Part shown: positions 44,341-52,893 of the stretch, one piece after another
Position numbering within the stretch: position 1 is the stretch's first letter
Layout: each line of letters starts with the position of its first letter
Origin: Lewinellaceae bacterium
GTDB taxonomy: Bacteria > Bacteroidota > Bacteroidia > Chitinophagales > Saprospiraceae
Length of the DNA stretch: 64,000 nt
Reading direction: 5' to 3'
Assembly: GCA_020636105.1 (NCBI GenBank)
Contig: JACJYL010000001.1
Location: 1,798,001-1,862,000 of the forward strand
Program-made: the position numbers and the translations under genes
The notes under the pieces: model-generated
The model's database searches: none
Told to the model about the DNA's origin: nothing
What the model saw: only the letters and a program-made list of their open reading frames with translations

Positions 44341-46065
44341 ATGCGGACTCCTGCTTTCCTCACGTTACTACTGTTCTTCCGCCTTTCCTTTTTATTCAGC
44401 CAATCGGCTCCCATCTCTATCGATGGAAAATTTACGGAATGGCCCGAGGAAGTTTCCGGGTATACGGATCCGGATGAAACGGTGAGCAATGTCGACCTGC
44501 TTTCTTTTCAGGTGACCAATGATGAGGAATTTCTCTTTCTCAAAATTGTCCTCGGCACAGCAATCAACCTCAAAGAGAATGATCCGATTGCGCATAGCAT
44601 TTACCTTTACATAGATACCGATGACAATGCATCAACCGGGTTCAATGTACAAGATGGATTTGGTTCTGAACTGGGGATCAATTTCAGTAATCTCTCTGCC
44701 AACTTTGATGTTTCACCCCCGCAAACGATAAACTTTTCAGACATACGCTTACGAATTGGGCCAACGGTGACTTCTACGGAATTTGAAATCGCCATTGCCC
44801 GGAATGCTGTTCCGGACAATGTCCATGCATTATTTTCCAGTCCGACCATCAAAATACTTTTCAAAAACTGGCACAACGGAGATGTAATGCCCGATGAAGG
44901 ATCATTTTTCTCCTATACTTTTGACAATACGCCAGTAGAACCACTGGTACCTACCTCCCTGGAAAAAGAAAACCCGTCGTACCTGCGGACGGTTGCTTAC
45001 AACACCCTTTTCGACGGCCTCTTGGAATCCGCTAGGCTCCCCCATTTTGAAAAAGTGCTGAAGGCGTTGAATCCGGACATAATAGGTTTTTCCGAGTGTT
45101 ACGATACCCCTGCCGCCACCGTTGCCTCCCTTTTGAATAATTGGCTTCCTTTGGACAATGCCGACGGATGGCAGGTGGTCAAAAAAGGCGACCTGATTAC
45201 GGCTTCGCGATGGCCTGTGCTGCAAACATGGCCTTTCATCACACGATCGTTCCCGGTGCTTATCGACCTACCCGATACTTATCCGCAGAACCTGCTGTTT
45301 ACCAACGCACATTTGAGTTGCTGCGCTAAAAATTCGGAGCGGCAATCACAAGTTGATGAATACGTTTCCTTTCTTTTGCAACTCAAAGAAGTAGGCGCCG
45401 GTCTTGGATTCACCGAATTTACGCCTTTCATTTATGCCGGCGACCTCAACCTGGTGGGTTATGCCCAGCAGCTAACTACCCTGCTCACCGGTGACATCCA
45501 AAATGTGAACCAATTCGGCCAGGGAGGCCCTCTGGACTGGGACGGTTCGGACCTTACGGACCAAATCTGCCGACAGGCCGATAAGCGCATGGCCTATACC
45601 TGGCGTAATGATCAAAGCCCCTACCCTCCCGGCAGGCTCGATTTTATGATCTATTCAGATATGGTAATGAACGCTGAGAAATCATTTACCCTTCAAACGG
45701 AGGTCATGTCTGCAGACAGACTCGATCTCTACAACCTGAGCACCAACGACACAGGCGGAGCTTCAGACCATTTTCCTGTAGTGACCGATTTTTCGCTAAT
45801 GGTAATCGATAAAGTTCGTGAAACTGACCTTGGCCGGCACAAGCTGTACCCCAACCCCGTTGGTGACGAATTGACTATTGAATTGGCCGCTGATGATTCC
45901 TTTGATATTTTTGTGAGTGATGCTTTCGGAAAAATTGTGGCCAGTAAAAAGGACGGGACCGGCTCCGTTTCATTGAAAATGGGACATTTGACGGCCGGTG
46001 TTTATTTTGTAAAACTGGAGGATAAAGAGGGCGCTGTTTTTAAATATAAAATTGTGAAGGAGTGA
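44341..46065 (+). CDS. T9SS-sorted endonuclease/exonuclease/phosphatase-domain protein
   Basis: The ATG at 44341 begins a signal peptide (MRTPAFLTLLLFFRLSFLFSQ). An alternative ATG at 44296 adds 15 residues. The first domain (about 25-215) contains a Ca-binding-like DTDDNASTGF. The second is an EEP-fold domain: GFSECYDTP, TNAHLSCC, FIYAGDLNL (the GDxN catalytic motif) and DHFPVVTDF (the SDH-type motif). The C-terminal T9SS sorting domain begins KLYPNPVGDEL and ends FKYKIVKE. It may be a secreted nuclease or phosphodiesterase, perhaps for DNA or phosphate scavenging. The gene follows PorP/SprF with an 84-bp spacer. Confidence 0.88.
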   Translation: MRTPAFLTLLLFFRLSFLFSQSAPISIDGKFTEWPEEVSGYTDPDETVSNVDLLSFQVTNDEEFLFLKIVLGTAINLKENDPIAHSIYLYIDTDDNASTGFNVQDGFGSELGINFSNLSANFDVSPPQTINFSDIRLRIGPTVTSTEFEIAIARNAVPDNVHALFSSPTIKILFKNWHNGDVMPDEGSFFSYTFDNTPVEPLVPTSLEKENPSYLRTVAYNTLFDGLLESARLPHFEKVLKALNPDIIGFSECYDTPAATVASLLNNWLPLDNADGWQVVKKGDLITASRWPVLQTWPFITRSFPVLIDLPDTYPQNLLFTNAHLSCCAKNSERQSQVDEYVSFLLQLKEVGAGLGFTEFTPFIYAGDLNLVGYAQQLTTLLTGDIQNVNQFGQGGPLDWDGSDLTDQICRQADKRMAYTWRNDQSPYPPGRLDFMIYSDMVMNAEKSFTLQTEVMSADRLDLYNLSTNDTGGASDHFPVVTDFSLMVIDKVRETDLGRHKLYPNPVGDELTIELAADDSFDIFVSDAFGKIVASKKDGTGSVSLKMGHLTAGVYFVKLEDKEGAVFKYKIVKE

Positions 46066-46202
46066 TGTCATGCATAATTCGCAGATTAATGGTACTCCAA
46101 AAAATAACCTAATTCCGGAGCATTTTCCCATGCCATTTCATTTTCGTTTTGAGTGATCGTTAAAATTAAACACCCGTTGAAAAGAATATAATATCAAACG
46201 CT

Positions 46203-46829
46203 TCACCCATAACTTGCCTGGATACCTATCACATATTTGGAATGCTTCGTAGGCCTTAAAGGGAAAAATTGAGTAATCCGATCCGCCTCTTCGGAAAATT
46301 CCTGATCGTATTTAATTTCCAATACCGTTTTTTCAGAAAAAGCATACGGCAAAAGGGCCCGTGATGTTTCAAACCTTCCGTATTTCATATCTAAGTCAAT
46401 CGTCAGCCTAAAACGATTGTCGGGCGTAGCATAATAATAACGGAGATAGGAATTGATCAGTACGGGAGAAAGGTTGAGATTGGATATTTGAGGGATTTCC
46501 CGGGCTGCTTTGGCAATATCCTTCCAAAAAGTATCTTGCAAGGGGAATACATTTTTATACCCCAGTTCCCCATGTTTTACCTTTTCTTCGAGCACAGGCT
46601 TCAGGAGGTGGTCAAAATGCTCGCCATACCAGCGCAACCTGAATTTCGTCCGGTCACCAATGCCTATAATATTATCCTGATAAGCCGAAAAGCTTACCGT
46701 ATCAAAATAAACGTTGTTGACGCGGCGCACAGGAAAGGCTTCCCGGAAACCAACCGGGAGCAGGCGCACCATCTGCTGAATGTCAAACAGGGGTACGTTT
46801 TCAAGCACATATTTTCTTTCGTAGCGCAT
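46203..46829 (-). CDS. VTC-domain (polyphosphate polymerase-type) protein
   Basis: A 208-residue protein consisting only of a VTC/CYTH-like tunnel domain: RYERKYVLEN near the start, RRVNNVYFDTVSFSAYQDN, DRTKFRLRWYG, KPVLEEKVKHGELGYK, FRLTIDLDMKYG and VLEIKYDQEF. The positively charged residues in alternating strands would line a triphosphate tunnel. Yeast Vtc4 makes polyphosphate with this fold, and bacterial versions accompany transporters or CotH. No partner gene is adjacent. The gene's upstream region is a run of 7-bp repeats. Confidence 0.88.
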   Translation of the reverse strand: MRYERKYVLENVPLFDIQQMVRLLPVGFREAFPVRRVNNVYFDTVSFSAYQDNIIGIGDRTKFRLRWYGEHFDHLLKPVLEEKVKHGELGYKNVFPLQDTFWKDIAKAAREIPQISNLNLSPVLINSYLRYYYATPDNRFRLTIDLDMKYGRFETSRALLPYAFSEKTVLEIKYDQEFSEEADRITQFFPLRPTKHSKYVIGIQASYG

Positions 46830-46835
46830 GGGCTG

Positions 46836-46884
46836 GTTGCTGGTTACTGGTTGCTGGTTGCTTGTTGCTTGTTGCTTGTTACTG
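46836..46884. repeat. Seven-copy 7-bp tandem repeat (GTTGCTG/GTTACTG/GTTGCTT)
   Basis: Units GTTGCTG, GTTACTG, GTTGCTG, GTTGCTT, GTTGCTT, GTTGCTT and GTTACTG follow each other directly, starting 7 bp before the VTC gene's start codon and leading into the 120-bp repeat array. The same word family recurs at 5336-5358 and 61163-61233. Confidence 0.9.
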
Positions 46885-47243
46885 GTTGTCTTGTTGCAAA
46901 ATAGCAGAAAGACATGATTACCAGGGAATACTCAATCCTGTTTATCCAATAATCCTAAAAATCATGATCCTGACAAAATGCTCGTTACTGGTTGCTTGTT
47001 ACTGGTTGTCTTGTTGCAAAATAGCAGAAAGACATGATTACCAGGGAATACTCAATCCTGTTTATCCAATAATCCTAAAAATCATGATCCTGACAAAATG
47101 CTCGTTACTGGTTGCTTGTTGCTTGTTGTCTTGTTGCAAAATAGCAGAAAGACATGATTACCAGGGAATACTCAATCCTGTTTATCCAATAATCCTAAAA
47201 ATCATGATCCTGACAAAATGCTGGATACTGGTTGACTTATTAC
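46861..47243. repeat. Tandem array of a 120-bp unit, three full copies and a remnant
   Basis: Copies occupy 46861-46980, 46981-47100 and 47101-47220, with a degenerate fourth copy beginning at 47221. Each ends ATCATGATCCTGACAAAATG, and copies are near-identical except in their 5' 30 bp of GTTGCTT/GTTACTG words. The period is a multiple of three, so one strand stays open, encoding a 40-residue repeat rich in Leu, Cys and Ile; I do not regard it as a gene. The array fills the 450-bp gap between the VTC and ribBA genes. Confidence 0.95.
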
Positions 47244-47279
47244 AATAAACATTCCGCCCACCGTCCACCGAAAAACCGG

Positions 47280-48434
47280 CTAAAGCTGCACCCGCTCTGC
47301 GATCTCGAGGCCGTAACCGGAAAGGGCCACGCGGTGTTTGGCATTTCGGGAGAGCAGTTTGAGTTTGGAAATGCCCAGGTCTCTTAGTATTTGAGCTCCG
47401 ACCCCAAAATCTTTTTGCTCTGTTCCCTGTATGTTACTGTTCAGGCTAATCCCATTGGCATTTTGTTTGTCCAGCATTTTCAGGGTATGCAGGATGGAGT
47501 CCTTTTTTTCGCTGTGCCGCATAAACAAAACAAGACCTTTTCCCTCATCGGCAATGATCTTTACGGCTCTTTGGAGGCATTCGCCATAATTATCAAAAAG
47601 TGAACCGAGCACATCTCCTGTTTCAGTGGAAGAATGAACACGCACCAGTACGGGTTCGTTGGGTTCCCAACTTCCTTTTTTAATAGCCAGGTGAATATCA
47701 TCTGTCGTTTGCTGGCGGTAGGCTATCACTTCAAAATCACCATAATTTGTTTCCAGATTAACACTCAATTCCCTTTTAATGAGCCTTTCTGTTTGCATGC
47801 GGAAGGCAACCAGGTCTTTAATAGCGATGATTTTCATCTCAAAATGTTTGGCTACTTCTATCAAACGGGGCAGGCGCGCGGCACTACCATCATCATCCAG
47901 GATTTCCACCAATACCCCGGCAGGAAAAAACCCGGACAGACGGGCAAGGTCTATGGCTGCTTCTGTATGCCCGGTGCGGCGAAGCACGCCGCCTGTTTTG
48001 GCTTTCAGTGGGAAAATATGCCCTGGACGAGCAAAATCAGTAGATTTTGTATTGGGATCTACCAAAGCGCGAATGCCTGTGGCCCGGTCATAGGCAGAGA
48101 TACCTGTGGTACATCCCTGGCCAATGAGGTCCACAGAAATGGTGAATGCCGTTTCATGGACCGCTGTATTGGAAGACACCATCATATCCAGTTTCAGCTC
48201 ATGAGCTCTTTTCTCATCGATTGGGGTGCAGATCAATCCCCGGCCGTATTTGGACATAAAATTGATGATCTCCGGTGTCACGCATTCCGCCGCACAGATA
48301 AAATCGCCTTCATTTTCCCGATCTTCATCGTCCACTACAATGATTATTTTCCCGGCTTTTATATCAGCAATAGCCTCTTCGATCGTATTCAATTTGAAAT
48401 TGGTATCAATTCCGTTTTGGAGGTTCCCAAGCAT
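47280..48434 (-). CDS. ribB: 3,4-dihydroxy-2-butanone-4-phosphate synthase with a degenerate GTP cyclohydrolase II domain
   Basis: The N-terminal half is an intact RibB domain, making 3,4-dihydroxy-2-butanone 4-phosphate from ribulose 5-phosphate (EC 4.1.99.12) for riboflavin: DDEDRENEGDF (35-45), RPGH (136-139) and RRTGHTEA (152-159). The C-terminal half aligns with RibA. The zinc motif HSxCxTGDxxxSxxCDCG reads HSSTETGDVLGSLFDNYG (267-284), so all three cysteines are gone (T270, D281, Y283). The following LRQEGRG region is also altered (MRHSEKKDS). The domain probably lacks GTP cyclohydrolase activity. The start overlaps the preceding glycosyltransferase gene by 29 bp. Confidence 0.92.
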   Translation of the reverse strand: MLGNLQNGIDTNFKLNTIEEAIADIKAGKIIIVVDDEDRENEGDFICAAECVTPEIINFMSKYGRGLICTPIDEKRAHELKLDMMVSSNTAVHETAFTISVDLIGQGCTTGISAYDRATGIRALVDPNTKSTDFARPGHIFPLKAKTGGVLRRTGHTEAAIDLARLSGFFPAGVLVEILDDDGSAARLPRLIEVAKHFEMKIIAIKDLVAFRMQTERLIKRELSVNLETNYGDFEVIAYRQQTTDDIHLAIKKGSWEPNEPVLVRVHSSTETGDVLGSLFDNYGECLQRAVKIIADEGKGLVLFMRHSEKKDSILHTLKMLDKQNANGISLNSNIQGTEQKDFGVGAQILRDLGISKLKLLSRNAKHRVALSGYGLEIAERVQL

Positions 48435-49611
48435 TGTGTTTGATTCCTTTTAAAAAATTAATAAATCCCATAAAAAGAGCGACGTTCATCATCAAAAAAT
48501 AACGGATGCTCCTCAATAAAAATATATTTAAGCCTATTTTGTTCAAAATCTTATCCAAAGAAAGTACAGAAAAGATTCCCAAAACAAGGGCTAAAAAAAT
48601 CAGTTGGTACAAATAAAATCCCGCCCAGGCCAAAGCTCCACTTACAAAAATCATAATGAGCATAAAAAATGGCCCGAACCACCTTAGTATTTTATGAGAA
48701 AACAGTATAAAAGCCGGCAACTTGACAGGTGGCCACCAAAGATGGGGAAAAGTGACAAGATTTTGGAAATTGCCGGCAGAAATTCTCGCTTTCCGACGAA
48801 ATTCCTCTTTCAGTTCATGGGAAACAGCCTCATAACATACCGCCTCCAGGTCATTGATGATGAGCCCGCCTTTTTCCAAAACGCGCATACCGATATAAAA
48901 ATCATCCACCAAAAAATTAGAGGGCACCTCACAAAACCAATCCGACCGCAAAGCATAACATCCTCCGAAAGGACCAGCGATCATTCCCCACATTCTGGCT
49001 TCCCTGTTTTTAAGCGCAACCTCGGAAGAAATATAATAATTCTCCGACTTTGATATCCCTTCGTCCATCATCCCCACATGAACCATATTGGCATCAACGA
49101 TGACTATTTTTTCATGCTTATAATGGCGTGTAAGATTTTTGAGTGCGTTGGGCGTGAGGATGACATTTGCATCCGTGATCAGGAAAATATGGTTACTTCC
49201 GGCAGGTCGCATCTTTTCGGCTTCGAGTGCAAGCCTGTTGATGACCCCCGGTTTTCCGTTTCGTTGCTCAAAGGGAAAAAAAGATATCCTGGGATACTTT
49301 TTGGAATACTCCCTAAGAATTTCGTTGGAGTTGTCGGAGGAGCAATCCGATCCGGCATAAATGATTATTTTCCCTTCCGGGTAATCGAGTTTCAGCAGGC
49401 TTTCCAGTTTTTCCCTAATGACGGCCTCTTCATTATAAATTGACATCAAAACCGAAACAAAAGGCAGGTCTGCTTCCTTGTCATAAACGACAGCATTTAC
49501 GGCCTTGTTTTTAGCCAGCCATTTGAGCAATAACGGATATATAAAATAAGAATACACCAGCAAAAAGAAAGACATCCAGAATGCCGGTATGAGTAAGAAG
49601 CTCATGCTCAA
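48406..49611 (-). CDS. Glycosyltransferase family 2, membrane-bound
   Basis: A 401-residue GT2 enzyme with an N-terminal membrane helix (LLIPAFWMSFFLLVYSYFIYPLLL), a GT-A catalytic domain (PFVSVLMSIYNEEAVI, AGSDCSSDNS, LITDANVIL with the DxD-equivalent DAN), and three C-terminal hydrophobic segments. It resembles the processive polysaccharide synthase type (HasA/IcaA-like), but the QxxRW motif appears only as a weak RRKARISAGN version. It overlaps the upstream GT4 gene by 4 bp and the downstream ribBA gene by 29 bp. It probably takes part in a cell-surface polysaccharide; the sugar is unknown. Confidence 0.88.
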   Translation of the reverse strand: MSMSFLLIPAFWMSFFLLVYSYFIYPLLLKWLAKNKAVNAVVYDKEADLPFVSVLMSIYNEEAVIREKLESLLKLDYPEGKIIIYAGSDCSSDNSNEILREYSKKYPRISFFPFEQRNGKPGVINRLALEAEKMRPAGSNHIFLITDANVILTPNALKNLTRHYKHEKIVIVDANMVHVGMMDEGISKSENYYISSEVALKNREARMWGMIAGPFGGCYALRSDWFCEVPSNFLVDDFYIGMRVLEKGGLIINDLEAVCYEAVSHELKEEFRRKARISAGNFQNLVTFPHLWWPPVKLPAFILFSHKILRWFGPFFMLIMIFVSGALAWAGFYLYQLIFLALVLGIFSVLSLDKILNKIGLNIFLLRSIRYFLMMNVALFMGFINFLKGIKHNAWEPPKRN

Positions 49612-50819
49612 ACAATTTCGACAGTAGTTGTGGAATAAGCCTTCATGACCTTTTTGGCTATCTGCAAACTGTCATAGTTATGCTGCACAAAATCAGAAGC
49701 GCGACGGCCCATGACTTCAAGTCGGCCATTTTGATTGGAGCACCATTTGACAGCTTCTATTAATTCTGAGGGATTGTCTCCAATGAGGATTTCCTGCTCG
49801 TGGGTAGCCTCGATCCCTTCCAGGCCAACCGTTGTGGTCAGTACGACTTTACCCAGCGCCATCCCTTCGAGGATCTTAGCCCTCATACCGCTCCCGGACA
49901 ATAAAGGCACCACCATGATACTATGACCGTTGATAAAAGCTGAGGCATCCTCCACTTCTCCGTGGACGACAATATTTTTCTTTTTTAAATTTTTCAACCA
50001 GTCGGGAGTATTCCGCCCGGCAATATGCAATTCCAGGTCGGGTATTTCCTTTTGCATTTTTCCCCAGGTATGTTTTAGAAACCATTTCAGTCCCTCAATA
50101 TTCGGCATCCAGTCCAATGAGCCTATAAAGGAAAGCGAAAGATTTTTCCGGAAACTGTCAAAGTCTGCCTTATATTCTGTGCTGTCGAGTCCTATGGGCA
50201 CCACAACGGATTTTCCAGTGTACCCCATCTGCTTGAAAATACCAAGGTCACGATGAGTAATCGGCATCAGGATATCGTACTGGCGGAGCATCCTGGTTTC
50301 AAACTTTTGCAATTTGCCGGAAAGGTATCTAAGATATATTTTTTTGGGAACCGACTGGGTGTTTTTTGTAATCCGCTTCCATATTTCGGACTCCACATTA
50401 TGCGCCCTCATAGAGATTTTAGCATCGGAGTATTTTCTGATAACGGGAATATAAGGAGCGAGGTAAAGCGTTTCCAACTGAATGACATCAAAGGAAGTTC
50501 TTTTCAATAATTTAATCAGGGCTCTCTCAAATTCTCTGGAAACGTAACGAGAAATATGAAAAGACTTTTGCGAAAAAAGGTTCAGGAAGGCATCTTTAAG
50601 CTTGATGGTATTATCAATATCCACCGTGATGATTTCATCGTATTGATCAAAAGGGGAAGGTTCCCGTTTCAAATCATAATAGTGTTTTTTCGTATTCATT
50701 GCCAATAACGTCAGGTCCGCACCAAGATCTTTCAGAGACCTGCTCAGGTTATTGATCGCTATGGACTCACCATCCTTCAACGGATAAGGAAATTTTTTAC
50801 ATACTTGAAGGATTCTCAT
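49608..50819 (-). CDS. Glycosyltransferase family 4
   Basis: A 403-residue GT-B fold retaining glycosyltransferase. The N-terminal domain begins ILQVCKKFPYPLKDGESIA, and the C-terminal nucleotide-sugar motif is PLLSGSGMRAKILEGMALG with the conserved E-x7-E type residues (about 290-310), followed by VVLTTTVGLEGIEA. There is no membrane segment. It is the first gene of a three-gene overlapping operon with GT2 and ribBA, so the two transferases probably act in one glycan pathway. The donor and acceptor are unknown. Confidence 0.9.
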   Translation of the reverse strand: MRILQVCKKFPYPLKDGESIAINNLSRSLKDLGADLTLLAMNTKKHYYDLKREPSPFDQYDEIITVDIDNTIKLKDAFLNLFSQKSFHISRYVSREFERALIKLLKRTSFDVIQLETLYLAPYIPVIRKYSDAKISMRAHNVESEIWKRITKNTQSVPKKIYLRYLSGKLQKFETRMLRQYDILMPITHRDLGIFKQMGYTGKSVVVPIGLDSTEYKADFDSFRKNLSLSFIGSLDWMPNIEGLKWFLKHTWGKMQKEIPDLELHIAGRNTPDWLKNLKKKNIVVHGEVEDASAFINGHSIMVVPLLSGSGMRAKILEGMALGKVVLTTTVGLEGIEATHEQEILIGDNPSELIEAVKWCSNQNGRLEVMGRRASDFVQHNYDSLQIAKKVMKAYSTTTVEIV

Positions 50820-50941
50820 ATTTTTTCACTTTAATGTCCTTTTCTAAAACGTATTTACAGGTTTCAGTCTATTGGTCATTCAGGGTTTTTTTGCAGTATA
50901 ATCGACAATAAGATAAAAGATACGCTCAAATGACCACCTAT

Positions 50942-52795
50942 TTATTCGACCACAAAAAGGTTATTCGCGGCATCGACATCAGCCATACGGCCCGACGGAT
51001 CAATCTCAATGGAATTTATATCTTGCATCCGGGCCGGGATGATGAACTCATATTGAGGGTTCGTCCAGGGCCAGTCGGGCAGATCGATTTGTTTAATATC
51101 AACAGACTCCTGGGGTTTGTTACCCCTCATAATCCTTAATGCGGCGTTATAAACTTCCTTTTTTCCATCTTTATAAGTAACCATAACATCGACCGGCATA
51201 GGCATTAACCCTTTTCTTTCCAAAGTCACCCTGGTGCCATTTTTTACTTCTTCCACTTTATTGATCGAATAATCGATGGTATAAGTGGTGTTGATCCAGT
51301 ACTCCCGATACCAGTCCAGTTCTAGTCCGGAAATGGTTTCCATCACCCGGATAAAATCGTTGGCATTGGGATGTTTATAGGCCCATTGGGCATGGTAGGC
51401 CAGCATTCCCTTATCAAAAGCTGATTGCCCAATAATATACTCGAGTTGGTGTAAAAATATAGCGCCTTTAACATAAGCCCCCACACTATAGGCCGAATTG
51501 GTTTGAAAATGATCGGCATGAGTGATCAGGGGCTCTTCATACCCGCTTTGGGCAAATCCGACATAAGCCGTGTAAGTTCCACGATGTGGATCATCCACTG
51601 CCTCGCCACCAATCAGGCCTTTTTCTTTCAGGTAATTCATAATGACGGCAGAGGCATAACTCGTAAACCCTTCATCCATCCATGCGTACAGACTTTCGTT
51701 GGTTCCCAGCATCATCTGGTACCAGCTGTGCATCAATTCATGAACAGAGACGCCCACGAGGCTTCCAAGGCCCCTGTTGCCGGTAATCAGGGTAGCCATT
51801 GGGTATTCCATACCTCCGTCGCCTCCCTGGATGAAGGAATAGTGAGCATAACCATATTTTCCGTATTTCGGTTGAGCAAAGGCAAATACTTCAGCCATTA
51901 TAGCCGGAAGCTTTTCCCATGCATCCTGGATCTTTTCATCATTCTGATAAAAAAAATGAAGCGTGAGATCCTGCCCGGGAACCTTAAATTCGGTGTGTTT
52001 ATAATCACGGTCGGCGGCCCATACGAAATCGGGAACATTCTTGGCCACGAAATGCCAGGTCAGTTTTTTGCTTTTGGTCAAAGGCTTCATGGGGGTGCCT
52101 TCATAACCATAACCAATTTCTGTCTTACCGTTTACCAGGTAACCTGTTCCTCCGATGATGTAATCGCTGTCCATGGAAATTTTCACATCAAAATCACCCC
52201 AAACCCCGTAAAATTCCCTGGCTATATATGGGTTGGCGTGCCACCCCTGTTCATCGTATTCACACAATTTGGGATACCATTGCGACATGGAATAATCAAT
52301 GCCCTCTGCATTATCCCTTCCTGAACGTCGAATCTGCACGGGAACCTGGGAATGAAATTCCATCTTAAAGGTTGTCTTTTCTCCGGGCTGTATGGGCCTG
52401 GCCAGGTCAACTTCGAGAATGGTGCCTTCTACATGGTATTTTAAGGGGACGCCATCCTGAGTCAGTGTTTTTATCTGGCAAAAACCGATCTCTTCATCGG
52501 TCAGTTTATGAATTTCGGAACTCATTCTTCTATCCGGATCCTTGATATTTTGGGAACGGATATCCATCATACTGTTCGGTTGAAAAGCATTAAAATACAA
52601 ATGATAAAAAACCCGGTTCAATACATCGGGAGAATGGTTGGTGTATACGAGGGTTTGCTCCCCTTCAAATTGATGTTTCCGTACGTCAAAATCAATGTCC
52701 ATGGAATAATCCACCGCCTGTTGCCAATAAACGCGTTGTCCGAAAACATTAATAACAGTGAATAAAAATATTGGAATTAAAAATTTCCTCATCAT
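50942..52795 (-). CDS. M1 family metallopeptidase (gluzincin aminopeptidase)
   Basis: A 617-residue exported zinc aminopeptidase with signal peptide ending INVFGQ. The exopeptidase GxMEN-type motif is GGMEYPM (327-333), the zinc site HELMH at 352-356, and the third zinc ligand E375 in DEGF. The N-terminal beta-saddle domain (30-220) and the catalytic domain are complete. The family trims N-terminal amino acids from peptides; here it acts in the periplasm or outside. No T9SS CTD is present. It is monocistronic by spacing. Confidence 0.93.
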   Translation of the reverse strand: MMRKFLIPIFLFTVINVFGQRVYWQQAVDYSMDIDFDVRKHQFEGEQTLVYTNHSPDVLNRVFYHLYFNAFQPNSMMDIRSQNIKDPDRRMSSEIHKLTDEEIGFCQIKTLTQDGVPLKYHVEGTILEVDLARPIQPGEKTTFKMEFHSQVPVQIRRSGRDNAEGIDYSMSQWYPKLCEYDEQGWHANPYIAREFYGVWGDFDVKISMDSDYIIGGTGYLVNGKTEIGYGYEGTPMKPLTKSKKLTWHFVAKNVPDFVWAADRDYKHTEFKVPGQDLTLHFFYQNDEKIQDAWEKLPAIMAEVFAFAQPKYGKYGYAHYSFIQGGDGGMEYPMATLITGNRGLGSLVGVSVHELMHSWYQMMLGTNESLYAWMDEGFTSYASAVIMNYLKEKGLIGGEAVDDPHRGTYTAYVGFAQSGYEEPLITHADHFQTNSAYSVGAYVKGAIFLHQLEYIIGQSAFDKGMLAYHAQWAYKHPNANDFIRVMETISGLELDWYREYWINTTYTIDYSINKVEEVKNGTRVTLERKGLMPMPVDVMVTYKDGKKEVYNAALRIMRGNKPQESVDIKQIDLPDWPWTNPQYEFIIPARMQDINSIEIDPSGRMADVDAANNLFVVE

Positions 52796-52893
52796 AGAAA
52801 GTTGCTTTTTTTAGTGATCACTAGACGGGGTATATTAAATTGCGAATTGGTAATCAAAGTAAAATTCGTCATGCGTCAATTATAATGGAAGGC

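Noticed and set aside
46861..47243. CRISPR array
   Set aside because: The whole 120-bp unit is repeated without unique spacers, and no cas genes are near.
46862..47248. 128-residue open frame with a 40-residue repeat
   Set aside because: It arises from the 120-bp tandem repeat, whose period is a multiple of three. It starts with TTG within repeat words, has an unnatural Leu/Cys/Ile composition and no upstream signals.
47634..48443. Plus-strand 269-residue frame opposite ribBA
   Set aside because: Antisense shadow; the minus-strand frame carries clear RibB motifs.
51503..52324. Plus-strand 273-residue frame opposite the M1 peptidase
   Set aside because: Antisense shadow of the zinc peptidase domain, with no independent support.
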